NCBI GenBank assembly: GCA_003170135.1
Contig: PMZR01000136.1
Location: forward strand, 23,227-87,226
From: Acidobacteriota bacterium
Lineage (GTDB): Bacteria; Acidobacteriota; Vicinamibacteria; Vicinamibacterales; Fen-181
Length of the DNA: 64,000 bases
Direction: 5' to 3'
Shown: in pieces, positions 8,067-16,315 of the stretch
Layout of the letters: every line of letters begins with the position of its first letter
Position numbering within the stretch: position 1 is the stretch's first letter
The notes under the pieces: model-generated
The model's database searches: none
What the model saw: only the letters and a program-made list of their open reading frames with translations
What the model was told of the DNA's origin: nothing
Position numbers and translations under genes: made by a program

Positions 8067-9764
8067 TCAGCTCGGCTTCTTCTTCTGGGGGGCGGCGAGA
8101 ATCGGCGGGGTGGCCTGCGAGTGCGCCTTCTTCTGCACCTCCACCTCGCTGACGAGCAGCGCCGGCGAGATGGCCGACACCGGCACTCCCCCGCTCTCGG
8201 CGCCACAGATCCCGTTGAACACCTCCGGCTTGTCGCTCGTCGCCACGATCTTCGAGAAGGCCGAGAGCGGCGTGCCGATGATGTCGACGCCGCGCACCAG
8301 TTCGGGCGGCCGGGCGTCGGCATACACGCGGTACACGACGGTGGGAATGACCGTGAACGCATTCGGGATCGTGCGGCCGGTGAAGGTGAAGCCGCCCTCG
8401 ATGTTCTCGAACAGCAGCCCGAACGGTTTTCCCTGCGCCTTGATCTCGGTCTTCAGCCGCTCGACCAGCTTCTCGTACGGCATCGTCTGCGACGATTCGA
8501 CGATGAGGTTCGACTGGCGCGACACCGGCGCGTTCCCGGTCTGCGCGCGGCCGTGGCCGTTCGACCGCGTGATGCCGGGCACCGGCGATCGGCTCATCAG
8601 GAAAGTTTTCAGCACGCCGTGATCGACCACCGTGACGCGCTGCGCCTTCACGCCTTCGTCGTCGAAGAGGTAGTGGCCGGCCAGTTCCTGGGTGCCGAAC
8701 TTCTGCACGGTGGGATCGAAGATCACGCTCAGGAACGGCGGCAGGATCGGCTCGCCGAGTTTCTTGGCGAAGGTCTGCGACTCGTCCACGTTCTTCTGGC
8801 GGTGGCCCTCGACCCGGTGGCCGAAGATCTCATGGAAGAACACCGCCGCGGCGCGGCCGGAGAGAATCGCCGGGCCCGCGAAGGGTTCGACGGTCGGAGC
8901 TTTCCGGAGCGCGGCGGCCTGAGTCATCAGGGTCCGCACGTCGGCGAGCAGCTGCGCGTCGCGAGGGAGGCCCGCGGGCGTCGTCGCGTGATAGGTCACA
9001 TAGAGCGGCAACTCCATCCCGTCGCTGGCCTTGGTCAGGGCCTGGATCGACAACCGGCAGGCGGTGTCGCCCACGACGAGTTGCGTCCCCTCGGAGTTCA
9101 CGTAGTAGCGCGTGTCGGAGGTCACCGACAGTTCGGCGTCGGCCATGTACATGTCCGGATCGTCGGCGAACGGCGCCGTGACGCGCCGCAGGCGCTGTTC
9201 CCAGTCGGGGCCATCGAGCGCGCAGGACGCCGGCTCGCCGATCGAGACTTGCGGCTCCTCGCGCGAGAAATCGGCGGCGGCCGATTCCTCTTTCACCTTG
9301 GTGGCGATGTTCGTCCGGACGCGGGCGAGCGCTTCGACGGCGTCCTTGTAGCGACGGTCGGTCGTGCGCCACAGGACGGCCCGGATGGCGGTGGCGTCGT
9401 CGGTGAGCGGCAGGGCGGCGCGCGAATAGCGCGACGAAGGCATGCCGCCGCGGACCTGATGCGTGCTGTCCAGGTCGTAGGTCCCGACGCGCACCTCGGT
9501 GGTCAGGACGCGGGAGCGGCGTTCCTCGCTGCGCGTGAGCGCCCCGAACGACGCCGCGATCGCCCGCACGCGAGAATCCGTGACGGTGTAGCCGATGAAG
9601 TATGGCGGCTCGGGCTGCTTGCGCAAGACGTCGAGATTGCGGGACAACTCCGCCTGCAACACCGCGACGAGCGGGTTGGCCGGGGCGGCGTGGGGCGAGG
9701 GACCGAGGATCGTTGCCACGGTCAGGACGAGACCGACCCGCAACGCCTGCCGGAATGACTTCAT
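8067..9764 (-). CDS. exported TldD-family metallopeptidase with HExxxH
   Basis: A 565-residue protein with an N-terminal signal segment (LRVGLVLTVATILGPSPHAA) and GGAGG five bases before the ATG. Residues about 311-316 read HEIFGH, the HExxxH zinc site of TldD-type peptidases, followed by EGH and a DDEGV stretch typical of the family. TldD-TldE dimers unfold and degrade peptides or mature modified peptides in the cytosol; here export to the periplasm is predicted. Its stop overlaps the start of the HExxxH-less paralogue. The substrate is unknown; no small precursor-peptide gene is visible next to the pair. Confidence 0.8.
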   Translation of the reverse strand: MKSFRQALRVGLVLTVATILGPSPHAAPANPLVAVLQAELSRNLDVLRKQPEPPYFIGYTVTDSRVRAIAASFGALTRSEERRSRVLTTEVRVGTYDLDSTHQVRGGMPSSRYSRAALPLTDDATAIRAVLWRTTDRRYKDAVEALARVRTNIATKVKEESAAADFSREEPQVSIGEPASCALDGPDWEQRLRRVTAPFADDPDMYMADAELSVTSDTRYYVNSEGTQLVVGDTACRLSIQALTKASDGMELPLYVTYHATTPAGLPRDAQLLADVRTLMTQAAALRKAPTVEPFAGPAILSGRAAAVFFHEIFGHRVEGHRQKNVDESQTFAKKLGEPILPPFLSVIFDPTVQKFGTQELAGHYLFDDEGVKAQRVTVVDHGVLKTFLMSRSPVPGITRSNGHGRAQTGNAPVSRQSNLIVESSQTMPYEKLVERLKTEIKAQGKPFGLLFENIEGGFTFTGRTIPNAFTVIPTVVYRVYADARPPELVRGVDIIGTPLSAFSKIVATSDKPEVFNGICGAESGGVPVSAISPALLVSEVEVQKKAHSQATPPILAAPQKKKPS

Positions 9765-9796
9765 CAGAACCTCCGCGCCGCCATGCTAGCACGCCC

Positions 9797-9839
9797 GGGG
9801 TCAGGTCTTGGCTTGCCAGTTATTTCACGACCTGGCCCC
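9797..9839 (-). repeat. REP-like palindromic repeat, copy 1
   Basis: 43 bp with outer arms GGGGTCAGGTC and GACCTGGCCCC, complementary except for one wobble. It is almost identical to copy 2. The transposase stop codon (TAA) lies within it, so the repeat supplies the last residues of the protein. Confidence 0.8.
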
Positions 9840-10728
9840 GCGCGGCGGCAGAGTCATCCTGCGCCGCGGGGTCAGGTCTTGAACTGCCAGTTATTTCACG
9901 ACCTGGCCCCCGGCCCACGGCTATCATCTTACTGACGGTGCTGTAGTGCAGATCGAGGTATCCAGCAAGCTCCACCACGGTGTAGCCGAACGCGTGCGCC
10001 GCGGCGGCCTGGGCGCTAAGCGCGGCGCGTGTGACCGCCCCGGCAAAGAGGATCTCGAGCGGTGGCCGCCTCGCGCGGCGCGGCACTTCACGGCTGGCAC
10101 ATTCGTGCCAGTTCCTGAAACGGTCAACGAACGCGGCATCGCCCAGCACCGGGTCGTCAGGCAGATCGGGCTCGCCCCCGTCGCACGCGGCGATGAATTC
10201 GCGGTATCGCAGCACCCTGGTCTGGACGTCACCACCGCCGAGGCGCTGCCATATGTCGTCGGGCCGCAGAAACGACGGAAGGGCCGCAAGACCGGCAGTG
10301 GCGCAGTAACTGCTCCAGGGCCATTGTTCGGGCGCATGCACAAGGTGGCCCTTAACCGGGTTCCTCACGACGTACTTGCACACCGTCAGCAGGTAGGTGT
10401 CGTCCTGCACGAGCCGCGCATGGAAACGAGCCTGAAATACGTGCCCTGCCCGTGCGTGGCGGCGATTCCACCATTGCGCGTACGGACCGTTCACTTGTTT
10501 GACGGCGTCGGACAGGTTTGCCTCCATCGTCGTGAGGACCACGTGGTAATGGTTCGTCATCATGCAGTATGCGTGGCAGACGACGCGGTGGGATTCGATG
10601 CTCTGGGCGAGCAGTTCCAGAAACTTGTCCCGGTCAAGATCATCGAGGTAGATCGCCATACGTCCGGTACCACGACCCGTGACGTGATACGTGAGGCCCA
10701 CTGCCTGGATTCTAAGTGGTCTTGCCAT
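9820..10728 (-). CDS. REP-associated tyrosine transposase (RAYT, Y1/HUH)
   Basis: A 302-residue protein starting MARPLRIQAVGLTYHVT, the classic RAYT opening. MTNHYHVVL at about residues 58-65 is the HUH metal site (His60, His62), and KYVVRNPVKGHLV (Tyr119) holds the likely catalytic tyrosine. The C-terminal part resembles a helix-turn-helix (GYTVVELAGYLDLHYSTVSKM), as in the longer RAYTs with a DnaA-like or HTH tail. Such proteins nick and join REP hairpins and spread them through genomes. The reading frame runs through both left repeats and ends in the outer one. No frameshift is seen, so it should be active. Confidence 0.85.
   Translation of the reverse strand: MARPLRIQAVGLTYHVTGRGTGRMAIYLDDLDRDKFLELLAQSIESHRVVCHAYCMMTNHYHVVLTTMEANLSDAVKQVNGPYAQWWNRRHARAGHVFQARFHARLVQDDTYLLTVCKYVVRNPVKGHLVHAPEQWPWSSYCATAGLAALPSFLRPDDIWQRLGGGDVQTRVLRYREFIAACDGGEPDLPDDPVLGDAAFVDRFRNWHECASREVPRRARRPPLEILFAGAVTRAALSAQAAAAHAFGYTVVELAGYLDLHYSTVSKMIAVGRGPGREITGSSRPDPAAQDDSAAARGQVVK
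9868..9910 (-). repeat. REP-like palindromic repeat, copy 2
   Basis: 43 bp, nearly identical to copy 1 and 28 bp from it, in the same orientation. It is read in frame as part of the transposase C-terminus. Confidence 0.8.
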
Positions 10729-10866
10729 GCGGTGACCGCATTCACGACGCGGTCCAACGCGTCCCGGCCCCGATTCTGTGGGGGTTGTGAACGAGTCCGC
10801 CAACCTGAAGTCGCAGGAACTGCGACCCGTGGCGACGCGCAGTGTGGCAACATTCGCACGCCGACG

Positions 10867-10908
10867 GGGGCGGGTCGTGAATAACCCGCGCAATCAAGAC
10901 CTGACCCC
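10867..10908 (+). repeat. REP-like palindromic repeat, copy 3 (inverted)
   Basis: 42 bp upstream of the transposase start, in the opposite orientation to copies 1 and 2. It shares GGGTCGTGAA near one end and TCAAGACCTGACCCC at the other; the central bases have diverged. Confidence 0.75.
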
Positions 10909-10926
10909 GGACCGCCGGTAAGGCGT

Positions 10927-10968
10927 GGGGCAGGTCGTGAAAAAACCACGGAATCAAGACCTGACCCC
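10927..10968 (+). repeat. REP-like palindromic repeat, copy 4 (inverted)
   Basis: 42 bp, 18 bp from copy 3 and in the same orientation, with GGGGCAGGTCGTGAA and TCAAGACCTGACCCC ends. It ends immediately before the ribosome-binding site of the plus-strand gene at 10984. Confidence 0.78.
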
Positions 10969-10983
10969 AGGGAGGAGATCGCG

Positions 10984-11397
10984 ATGGCCGCGCTCGAATG
11001 GGAGGAACTACTCGTCTCGATGAGCCACGAGTTACCCCAGCCCGTGAAGCAGGAACCCGGGCTCGATGGCGCCGTCATCCTCGTCGGAGGGGATCCGGCC
11101 GACGTCGTCGTCCGCCTCACCCGCTCCTCCGCCGTGGTGTCCGAATTCGCGGTGGACTGGGAGGGGCCGCACGAACCGGTCACGCGACCGATCCGATTCG
11201 GCAGCGTCCGCTGGCGTCAGCTGGAGAGCGCCCAGGCGCTGCTCGTCCTGAACACGCTCATCCTGGCCGCCCGCGAATCGAGACGCGCGAAGTACCGGAC
11301 GTGTCGATTCTGCGAGAGCGTCAAGCCGCCCGAATGGATGCACGCCGACGACGTGTGCCAGACGTGCGCCGAGACGCGCCTCGGCGTGCGCTACTGA
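10984..11397 (+). CDS. small protein with C-terminal zinc ribbon, unknown function
   Basis: A 137-residue protein whose start has GGAGGAG upstream, directly after REP copy 4. The N-terminal 95 residues are acidic and show no known motif. The C-terminus has two CxxC knuckles, CRFC and CQTC, separated by about 16 residues, in the layout of a zinc ribbon, with an RRAKYR basic patch before it. This suggests nucleic-acid or protein binding. It stands alone: the transposase unit is upstream and the next gene is convergent. Confidence 0.6.
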   Translation: MAALEWEELLVSMSHELPQPVKQEPGLDGAVILVGGDPADVVVRLTRSSAVVSEFAVDWEGPHEPVTRPIRFGSVRWRQLESAQALLVLNTLILAARESRRAKYRTCRFCESVKPPEWMHADDVCQTCAETRLGVRY

Positions 11398-11429
11398 CCG
11401 CTTCGGCGCACCGCCCCGCCCGCACGCGC

Positions 11430-11786
11430 TTACCGGCGCAGATAGTCGTCGGTGTGATCCAGCCAGTCCTGGCGGATCGGGCTGAAGACGTCGAGCTCGA
11501 AGGTGTCTTCGAGGGCGACGGCCGCGTGCGGCACCCGGGACGGGATGAGCAGCACCTCGTTGTCCCGCACCGTGATCTCCTTGCCGGCGATCCGGAACTG
11601 CAGCGCCCCGTTCAGCACGCAGGTAATCTGCTCGCTCTCGTGCGAGTGCTCGGGAACGACGCAGCCTTTCTTGAGCGAGATCTGGGCCACCATCTCGCGC
11701 GCGCCGCTGATGACGCGCCGGGACAGCATCTCGTTCAGTTTCTCGTGCGCCACATCGTCCCAGCGAATGAACTTCACCGTTTCCAT
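11430..11786 (-). CDS. cupin-domain protein
   Basis: A 118-residue single-domain cupin. Motif 1 is PEHSHESEQITCVLNG, with the His/His/Glu metal ligands, and motif 2 is PSRVPHAAVALED with the last His. The ATG at 11786 has GAGG about eight bases upstream. Small cupins of this kind are often sugar- or small-molecule-binding or oxygenase-like. It is the last gene of a tight minus-strand operon (11 bp after the LolA-like gene), but the substrate cannot be read from the sequence. Confidence 0.8.
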   Translation of the reverse strand: METVKFIRWDDVAHEKLNEMLSRRVISGAREMVAQISLKKGCVVPEHSHESEQITCVLNGALQFRIAGKEITVRDNEVLLIPSRVPHAAVALEDTFELDVFSPIRQDWLDHTDDYLRR

Positions 11787-11797
11787 CGTGACTACCT

Positions 11798-12610
11798 CTA
11801 TTGCCCTTTCCTGGGCATGTCTTCTTCGAACACCCAGTCCTCGATCGGCTCTCCGTAACGGACCGCGTCGTAGGTGATCGGCGTGACGACCTCCCCGTTC
11901 CGGCCCTGCGTGATCTCCAGGATGCGGGTGGGATGCACCGTGCCGCCGAAATCGTGAAACGCGGCATAGAGGCGGCGGCCCTCCGCCGTCGTCTCCTGCA
12001 GCAGATAGAACGTCTTCTTGTCGAAATACAGGTCCGCCGACCCCGCCGGCGTCGTGACCGTCACGACGTAGGCCGGCCGTCGTTCCGTCACCTCGTAGCC
12101 GCTTGCGGATTTCGTCATCCAGTCGGAGGTCGCCTCCGGCTTCAGCGCCAGCGACGTGGCCTGCTTCGCATAGTGCGCCACGCCGAAGCACTGGTTCATC
12201 CAGCGGTCGAGGCGCGCCGCGTCGGCCTTGCCCGGGATCAGGTTGCGCCGGCTCCACGTCTGGCTGCCGTTGCGAAAGTACTCATACGCGTAACGGCCGC
12301 CCCGATCGACCGTCATGTCCTCCTCGACTTTCAGCTTGTCGGGCGCCTTCGCCAGCACGCGATAGGCCGCGCGGTACGTGATGCCGTCCACCATCTCGAT
12401 GGTGCCGGTGATCGACATCGTGCGCCAGGACGAGAGCTTGTCGCCGCCGTGCGCGGCGACCGAACGGGCCAGCAAGTCCTGGGCCGTTGCCGGCGCCTGG
12501 ACGGGCCGGGGCGGCGAGGGCGGGCCCGGCGAAGGACGTTCCGCCGCGACCGAGACGACGAGCCCAAGAACCAGGGCCAGGCCCGCCACGAGCGGAGTAC
12601 GTGTTGACAT
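11798..12610 (-). CDS. periplasmic LolA/outer-membrane-lipoprotein-sorting-like protein
   Basis: A 270-residue protein with signal peptide MSTRTPLVAGLALVLGLVVSVAA; GGAGA lies five bases before the ATG at 12610, and a longer frame upstream is not supported. The mature part starts AQDLLARSVAAHGGDKL and has strands ending in EITQGRNGEVV and EDWVFEEDMP, the pattern of proteins annotated as outer-membrane lipoprotein-sorting/LolA-like (COG2834 type), which bind lipid tails in a half-barrel. It lies 10 bp after the aldo/keto reductase gene, so both are exported products of one operon. The specific lipid or cofactor is unknown. Confidence 0.65.
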   Translation of the reverse strand: MSTRTPLVAGLALVLGLVVSVAAERPSPGPPSPPRPVQAPATAQDLLARSVAAHGGDKLSSWRTMSITGTIEMVDGITYRAAYRVLAKAPDKLKVEEDMTVDRGGRYAYEYFRNGSQTWSRRNLIPGKADAARLDRWMNQCFGVAHYAKQATSLALKPEATSDWMTKSASGYEVTERRPAYVVTVTTPAGSADLYFDKKTFYLLQETTAEGRRLYAAFHDFGGTVHPTRILEITQGRNGEVVTPITYDAVRYGEPIEDWVFEEDMPRKGQ

Positions 12611-12620
12611 CGCAGTCTCC

Positions 12621-13802
12621 TCAGGCGAGTGAAAGGTGGCCATGCGCACCCACGAGGCGCTCGCGGACACGCACGCCGTACGGACAGGCCCGTTCGCAGG
12701 GCGCGTCGCAATCAGCGCATGCCGACGCCCGCTGCGACACGGGGATCTGCGCGTACTTCTGAATCGCGCGTTTCTGCTCGCCGTAGTGCTCGAAATACAT
12801 CCGGTAACGCAGGACGTCCGGCACCGGCACATCGCAAGGGCACGTTCCCTCGCACCCGCGGCAGCCGGGCCGGCAATACAAGGGACCGATCGCCGCCGCC
12901 GCGAGCTGCAGGTGTCCCCGATCCTGTGTCGTCAGCCGCGTCGTCCCCGAGACGGCGAGATATTCTGCCACCTTGTCGAGGTTCGGCATGCGGATGACGA
13001 CGGTATCGAACAGGTCGGAAGCGAGAATCCACTTGAGGCACGCCTGCCGCGCGTTGGTTTCCTTTCCCTGCAGGCCGCGGATGTTCAGGTCCGACTGGTA
13101 GAGCGTCATCGACTTCATCGCGATCGTCCCGATCCCCTTCGTGCGGGCCTTCTTCAGCAACGGCTCGACGCCGTGCGTGAGGAAGTTGGAGCCGATGAGG
13201 ATGACGTCGAAGCGGTTGTTGTCGATGCCCCAGCCGATCTCGTCCAGCATGCGCGGGCCGTGGCTCGACGCGCCGGTGAACCGGATCTTCTTGAGGCGTT
13301 TGGCTTCGTCCCAGGCCTCGTAGATGGCGGGGTTCTGAATCCGCTCGATGCCGCCGTATCGCGGGTGGCCGATCGAGTGCAGCATCATGCAGTCGATGTA
13401 GGTGGTGTTCAGGCGCTTGAGCGAGACATCCAGCGCCTCGAGCAGCGCCGCTTTCGTCACCTTCGGGGTCACAAGCGGGGGATCCCACTTGTCCACGACG
13501 AACACCTTGTCGCGCCACTTCGGGAGCGCCTTGCCGAGCACGTCCTCGTGCCCGACGTACTGCGCGCCCGTGTCCACGAGGTTGATGCCGCGCTGGAACA
13601 TGTCCTCGAACACGGCGGGGTCGGTCTGATCCGACCCGCCCGACACATCGCCCACCTTCCACCCGGTCTTTCCGAGCGGCTTGAGGCGCCGCACCTTCGG
13701 CCCCGCGGCCGACTGGCCGCTCAGATCGGCCGGGATGAGCGTCGAGCCCGCCGCGGCCATTGCCGAGGCCTGAAGAAATGCGCGGCGCGAGACCTTCGTC
13801 AT
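12621..13802 (-). CDS. Tat-exported aldo/keto reductase with C-terminal [4Fe-4S] domain
   Basis: A 393-residue protein beginning MTKVSRRAFLQASAMAAAG, a twin-arginine signal with SRRAFLQ. The core is an aldo/keto-reductase TIM barrel (GINLVDTGAQYVGHEDVLG; YIDCMMLH; GIGTIAMKSM). The C-terminus carries two cysteine clusters, CRPGCRGCEGTCPCDVP and CADCDAPCERACPYGV, consistent with iron-sulfur clusters as in Fe-S aldo/keto reductases. Tat export fits a cofactor-loaded folded enzyme. The usual catalytic Tyr region is partly altered (DTGAQYVGHE). Start: GGAGG before the ATG at 13802. The operon continues with the LolA-like and cupin genes. Confidence 0.83.
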   Translation of the reverse strand: MTKVSRRAFLQASAMAAAGSTLIPADLSGQSAAGPKVRRLKPLGKTGWKVGDVSGGSDQTDPAVFEDMFQRGINLVDTGAQYVGHEDVLGKALPKWRDKVFVVDKWDPPLVTPKVTKAALLEALDVSLKRLNTTYIDCMMLHSIGHPRYGGIERIQNPAIYEAWDEAKRLKKIRFTGASSHGPRMLDEIGWGIDNNRFDVILIGSNFLTHGVEPLLKKARTKGIGTIAMKSMTLYQSDLNIRGLQGKETNARQACLKWILASDLFDTVVIRMPNLDKVAEYLAVSGTTRLTTQDRGHLQLAAAAIGPLYCRPGCRGCEGTCPCDVPVPDVLRYRMYFEHYGEQKRAIQKYAQIPVSQRASACADCDAPCERACPYGVRVRERLVGAHGHLSLA

Positions 13803-13852
13803 CAAATCCTCCAGGCAGGCCTCCCCGCCTTCACTACCGTTGTTCGACGTCC

Positions 13853-13921
13853 GGCAGGGCTGAAGCCCTGCCCTACCGTTGCGCAACCCTGCCGACACGC
13901 TGGCGGGGCTGAAGCCCCGTC
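13853..13921. repeat. two tandem TGAA-loop hairpins
   Basis: GGCAGGGC-TGAA-GCCCTGCC at 13853-13872 is a perfect hairpin; a second, GGCGGGGC-TGAA-GCCCCGTC (one mismatch), follows at 13902-13921. They sit in the 119-bp gap between the DUF6599-like gene and the aldo/keto reductase on the minus strand and may end or attenuate transcription between them. They resemble the hairpin at 6208-6223. Confidence 0.6.
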
Positions 13922-14902
13922 CTACGGGGCGTTCTTTCGCGCCGACACCATGGCCGCGACGAGGTCGAGGCCCGCGCGCTCCGACGGTACGCCGAGTGCG
14001 AAGATCAGCATGCTCCCGGAGCGGATGGCCACAATCGAACCGTTGAACGAATCCGAACCGGCCACGCCGCCGTCGCCCGGCGACGATGGCAGCGTCCGTA
14101 CGGCTCGCCCGGACGACCCGAGGAACCCTCGGTACCGCGCAAAGGCGTCGGTGGCCTCCTGCGCCGAATCGAACGACGAAGTCACGAGGCGACACACCTT
14201 GCTCCCGAGCCGGTACTGCGCCTCGAAGCCGTTGGCCAGGTAACTCTGGCCCAGCACGTCGCGTGGCAGGTACTTGACCGAATGCGCCACCTGGTCGCCC
14301 CGCGGAAAGGCGAGGACCATTGCCGGCGCCGCCGATGGCGGACCGATGCGCCGGCCGATCTCGTTCGCCAGCGCGGCGAGCGATGCCGCAATCCGATCGT
14401 CGGTCTTCGTCGCGGTCAGCTTGACGTAGTAGACGCCGTTCCAGAAATTGACGATGTTCGGGGCTGCGTACCCTTCGGCGCCGGTTGTGACGAACGTGGC
14501 GTTCGGGTTGCGCTCCTGTGCGTAGATGCCGAAGGCGTTGAGGCCGTCTGCCATGCGATAGACCTCGATCGTCGCTTCGACGCCCAGATCCCTGGCCGCG
14601 CAGGGCACGCTCACCAGTTCCTGGAACCCATACGTCAGGAACGTCTCCGCCCCGCCGTCGATGAACTCCCACAGGTTGTCCGGCCCGAACACCTGGGGCG
14701 GCTTGGCGCGCGTCCATCCCGCCACGGGCTGGTCGCCAGGCAGCCAGGCGAGCACCTGCCGCGCGGTGGCCGGCAACGACGGGTCGCGAGATGCCGCTGC
14801 GGTGGCAGGCGGAGGCGACTCCTTTCGCGCGCAGCCGGGACCGGCCGACGAAACAACGGCGCATGCGAGAAGCCAGACCGCGACACGCATTCCAGATGGC
14901 AT
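13922..14902 (-). CDS. DUF6599-like exported (possibly lipo-)protein
   Basis: A 326-residue protein with AAAGG six bases before the ATG. MRVAVWLLACAVVSSAGPGC resembles a signal sequence ending in a cysteine, though GPGC is not a standard lipobox. The body has LWEFIDGGAETFLTYGF and the pattern EVYRMADGLNAFGIYAQER, which I associate with the DUF6599 proteins common in Acidobacteriota. The function is unknown. Two TGAA hairpins separate it from the aldo/keto reductase operon, so co-regulation is uncertain. Confidence 0.6.
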   Translation of the reverse strand: MPSGMRVAVWLLACAVVSSAGPGCARKESPPPATAAASRDPSLPATARQVLAWLPGDQPVAGWTRAKPPQVFGPDNLWEFIDGGAETFLTYGFQELVSVPCAARDLGVEATIEVYRMADGLNAFGIYAQERNPNATFVTTGAEGYAAPNIVNFWNGVYYVKLTATKTDDRIAASLAALANEIGRRIGPPSAAPAMVLAFPRGDQVAHSVKYLPRDVLGQSYLANGFEAQYRLGSKVCRLVTSSFDSAQEATDAFARYRGFLGSSGRAVRTLPSSPGDGGVAGSDSFNGSIVAIRSGSMLIFALGVPSERAGLDLVAAMVSARKNAP

Positions 14903-15097
14903 GGACGACCTTTCGTGGCGGAAGGGGGATGCCGACGGCCCATTGTGCCGATCTGGAGCGGAACGTCAACGGGAAATGTCAGCCCGGCCGTGCGCAGGGG
15001 CATCATCCGCCCGCTTCGCGTCCCGTCGCTGACCTCGCGTTGACGTATCCCGTGGTCCCCGGTATGGTTGGGCGCGGCGGGTGCACAGGAGCCTCAC

Positions 15098-15286
15098 GTG
15101 AGCACCGACACCGACGAGGACGACCCGTTCAGGCGTGGGTTGATCGCGCCATCAACGCCGATCGTGCTCGTCGTGGCCGCCGGCAGTTGCCTGGCACTTT
15201 TCGTATGGCGGCTGGCCAGACAGGAGCGGGACGAGGAACGTCAGCAGGAGCAGGCGGACCATCTCTGGGACCAGCACCTCTCGTGA
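15098..15286 (+). CDS. small single-pass membrane protein upstream of the pseudouridine synthase
   Basis: A 62-residue protein from a GTG at 15098 (GGAG six bases upstream). It has an acidic N-terminus (STDTDEDDPF), one hydrophobic helix (PIVLVVAAGSCLALFVW) and a highly charged Arg/Glu/Gln tail. Its TGA overlaps the GTG of the next gene by 4 bp, so the two are translationally coupled. I recognise no family and infer no role beyond a membrane location. Confidence 0.55.
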   Translation: MSTDTDEDDPFRRGLIAPSTPIVLVVAAGSCLALFVWRLARQERDEERQQEQADHLWDQHLS

Positions 15287-16281
15287 AGAAGCCGCCTCGC
15301 CGCCTCGTTTGCACCATCGCGCCCGGCGAAGAAGGCGTGCGACTGGATGCGTTCGTCGCCGAGTGGCTCGCCCACGCGCTTCGACGGTCGCTGTCGAAAT
15401 CGGTCGTCCGGAAACTCGTCATGGCGGGCGCCATCCGGCTGAATGGCCGTCCCGCGCGGCGTCCCGGTGCAATCCTGTCGGCCGGCACCGTGCTCGAGGC
15501 CCACGTCGATGCGGCGCGAATCGACGCAGGCACCGCCGAGGCCGCCACGTCGCCGCGCGCCGATCCAACAATCCTCCATGAAGACGACGACCTGATCGCC
15601 GTGGCGAAGCCGGCCGGCCTCGTGATGCACGCGACCGCGGACCCGCGGCGCCAGGATCTCTTCAACACGGTGCGGCTGCTGCTCGCTCGACGTCGTGGCG
15701 AGACGGCCGTCCCGGATCGACTGCCCTACCTTGGACTCCACCATCGGCTCGATGTCGAGACATCGGGCGTCGTGCTGTTCACGAAGCAGGAGCGGGCGAA
15801 CGCCGCGCTCGCGCAGCAATTCGCGCAAGGCGAGGTGACCAAGACCTACCACGCCATCACCGGACGGCCGGGCGGGCGCACGCCGCGCGAGTGGCGCGTC
15901 GAGAACCGATTGGCGATGAGCGACGGCGGCCGGCGCGCGCGCATGCAAGACGCCCCGACCGGTGGCGAACACGCCGTCACGCAGTTCCAGGTGCTCGAGG
16001 TGTTGCCCGCCGCGCTGCTGGTCCAGGCGCGGCCTGAAACCGGCCGCAAGCACCAGATCCGGGCGCACCTGGCAGGGTCGAGGCTGCCGATCCTCGGCGA
16101 CATTCGCTACGGAGGCCCGTCGCGGGCCCGCCGATGTGTGGCGCCGCGGGTGATGCTGCATGCGCTCAGTCTGTCCCTCCGGCACCCCGTGACCCGCGAA
16201 GCGCTGACGATCTCGTGCCCGTATCCTCACGACTTCAGCGCGTTCCTGGATTGCCTGCGCGCCAGCCGGGACGTATGCTAG
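15283..16281 (+). CDS. RluA-family pseudouridine synthase
   Basis: A 332-residue enzyme with an N-terminal S4-like RNA-binding region (about residues 18-75, SLSKSVVRKLVMAGAIRLNG) and a catalytic domain with HRLDVETSG at 154-162, whose Asp157 is the nucleophile of the RluA/RluC/RluD group. The C-terminal RPETGRKHQIRAHLA block is also typical. The family converts uridines in 23S rRNA or tRNA to pseudouridine; which site cannot be told from the sequence. The GTG start overlaps the stop of the small membrane protein. A uridine kinase follows 34 bp downstream. Confidence 0.88.
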   Translation: MKKPPRRLVCTIAPGEEGVRLDAFVAEWLAHALRRSLSKSVVRKLVMAGAIRLNGRPARRPGAILSAGTVLEAHVDAARIDAGTAEAATSPRADPTILHEDDDLIAVAKPAGLVMHATADPRRQDLFNTVRLLLARRRGETAVPDRLPYLGLHHRLDVETSGVVLFTKQERANAALAQQFAQGEVTKTYHAITGRPGGRTPREWRVENRLAMSDGGRRARMQDAPTGGEHAVTQFQVLEVLPAALLVQARPETGRKHQIRAHLAGSRLPILGDIRYGGPSRARRCVAPRVMLHALSLSLRHPVTREALTISCPYPHDFSAFLDCLRASRDVC

Positions 16282-16315
16282 AGCTTGCGTTGGGCCAGGT
16301 CTGAGACGGATCACC

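Larger units (their letters stand above)
9797..10968 (-). mobile_element. REPtron-like unit: RAYT transposase with doubled inverted flanking repeats
   Basis: The unit consists of a Y1 (HUH) transposase gene flanked by two repeat copies on the left (9797-9839, 9868-9910) and two in opposite orientation on the right (10867-10908, 10927-10968). Each copy is an imperfect palindrome with ends GGGGTCAGGTC and GACCTGgCCCC or close variants. This is the layout of a RAYT with its REP/REPIN sequences. No target-site duplication can be judged from this single locus. Confidence 0.75.

Noticed and set aside
15068..15097. Ten-residue N-terminal extension of the small membrane protein
   Set aside because: The GTG at 15098 has a well-spaced GGAG, while the upstream start lacks one.
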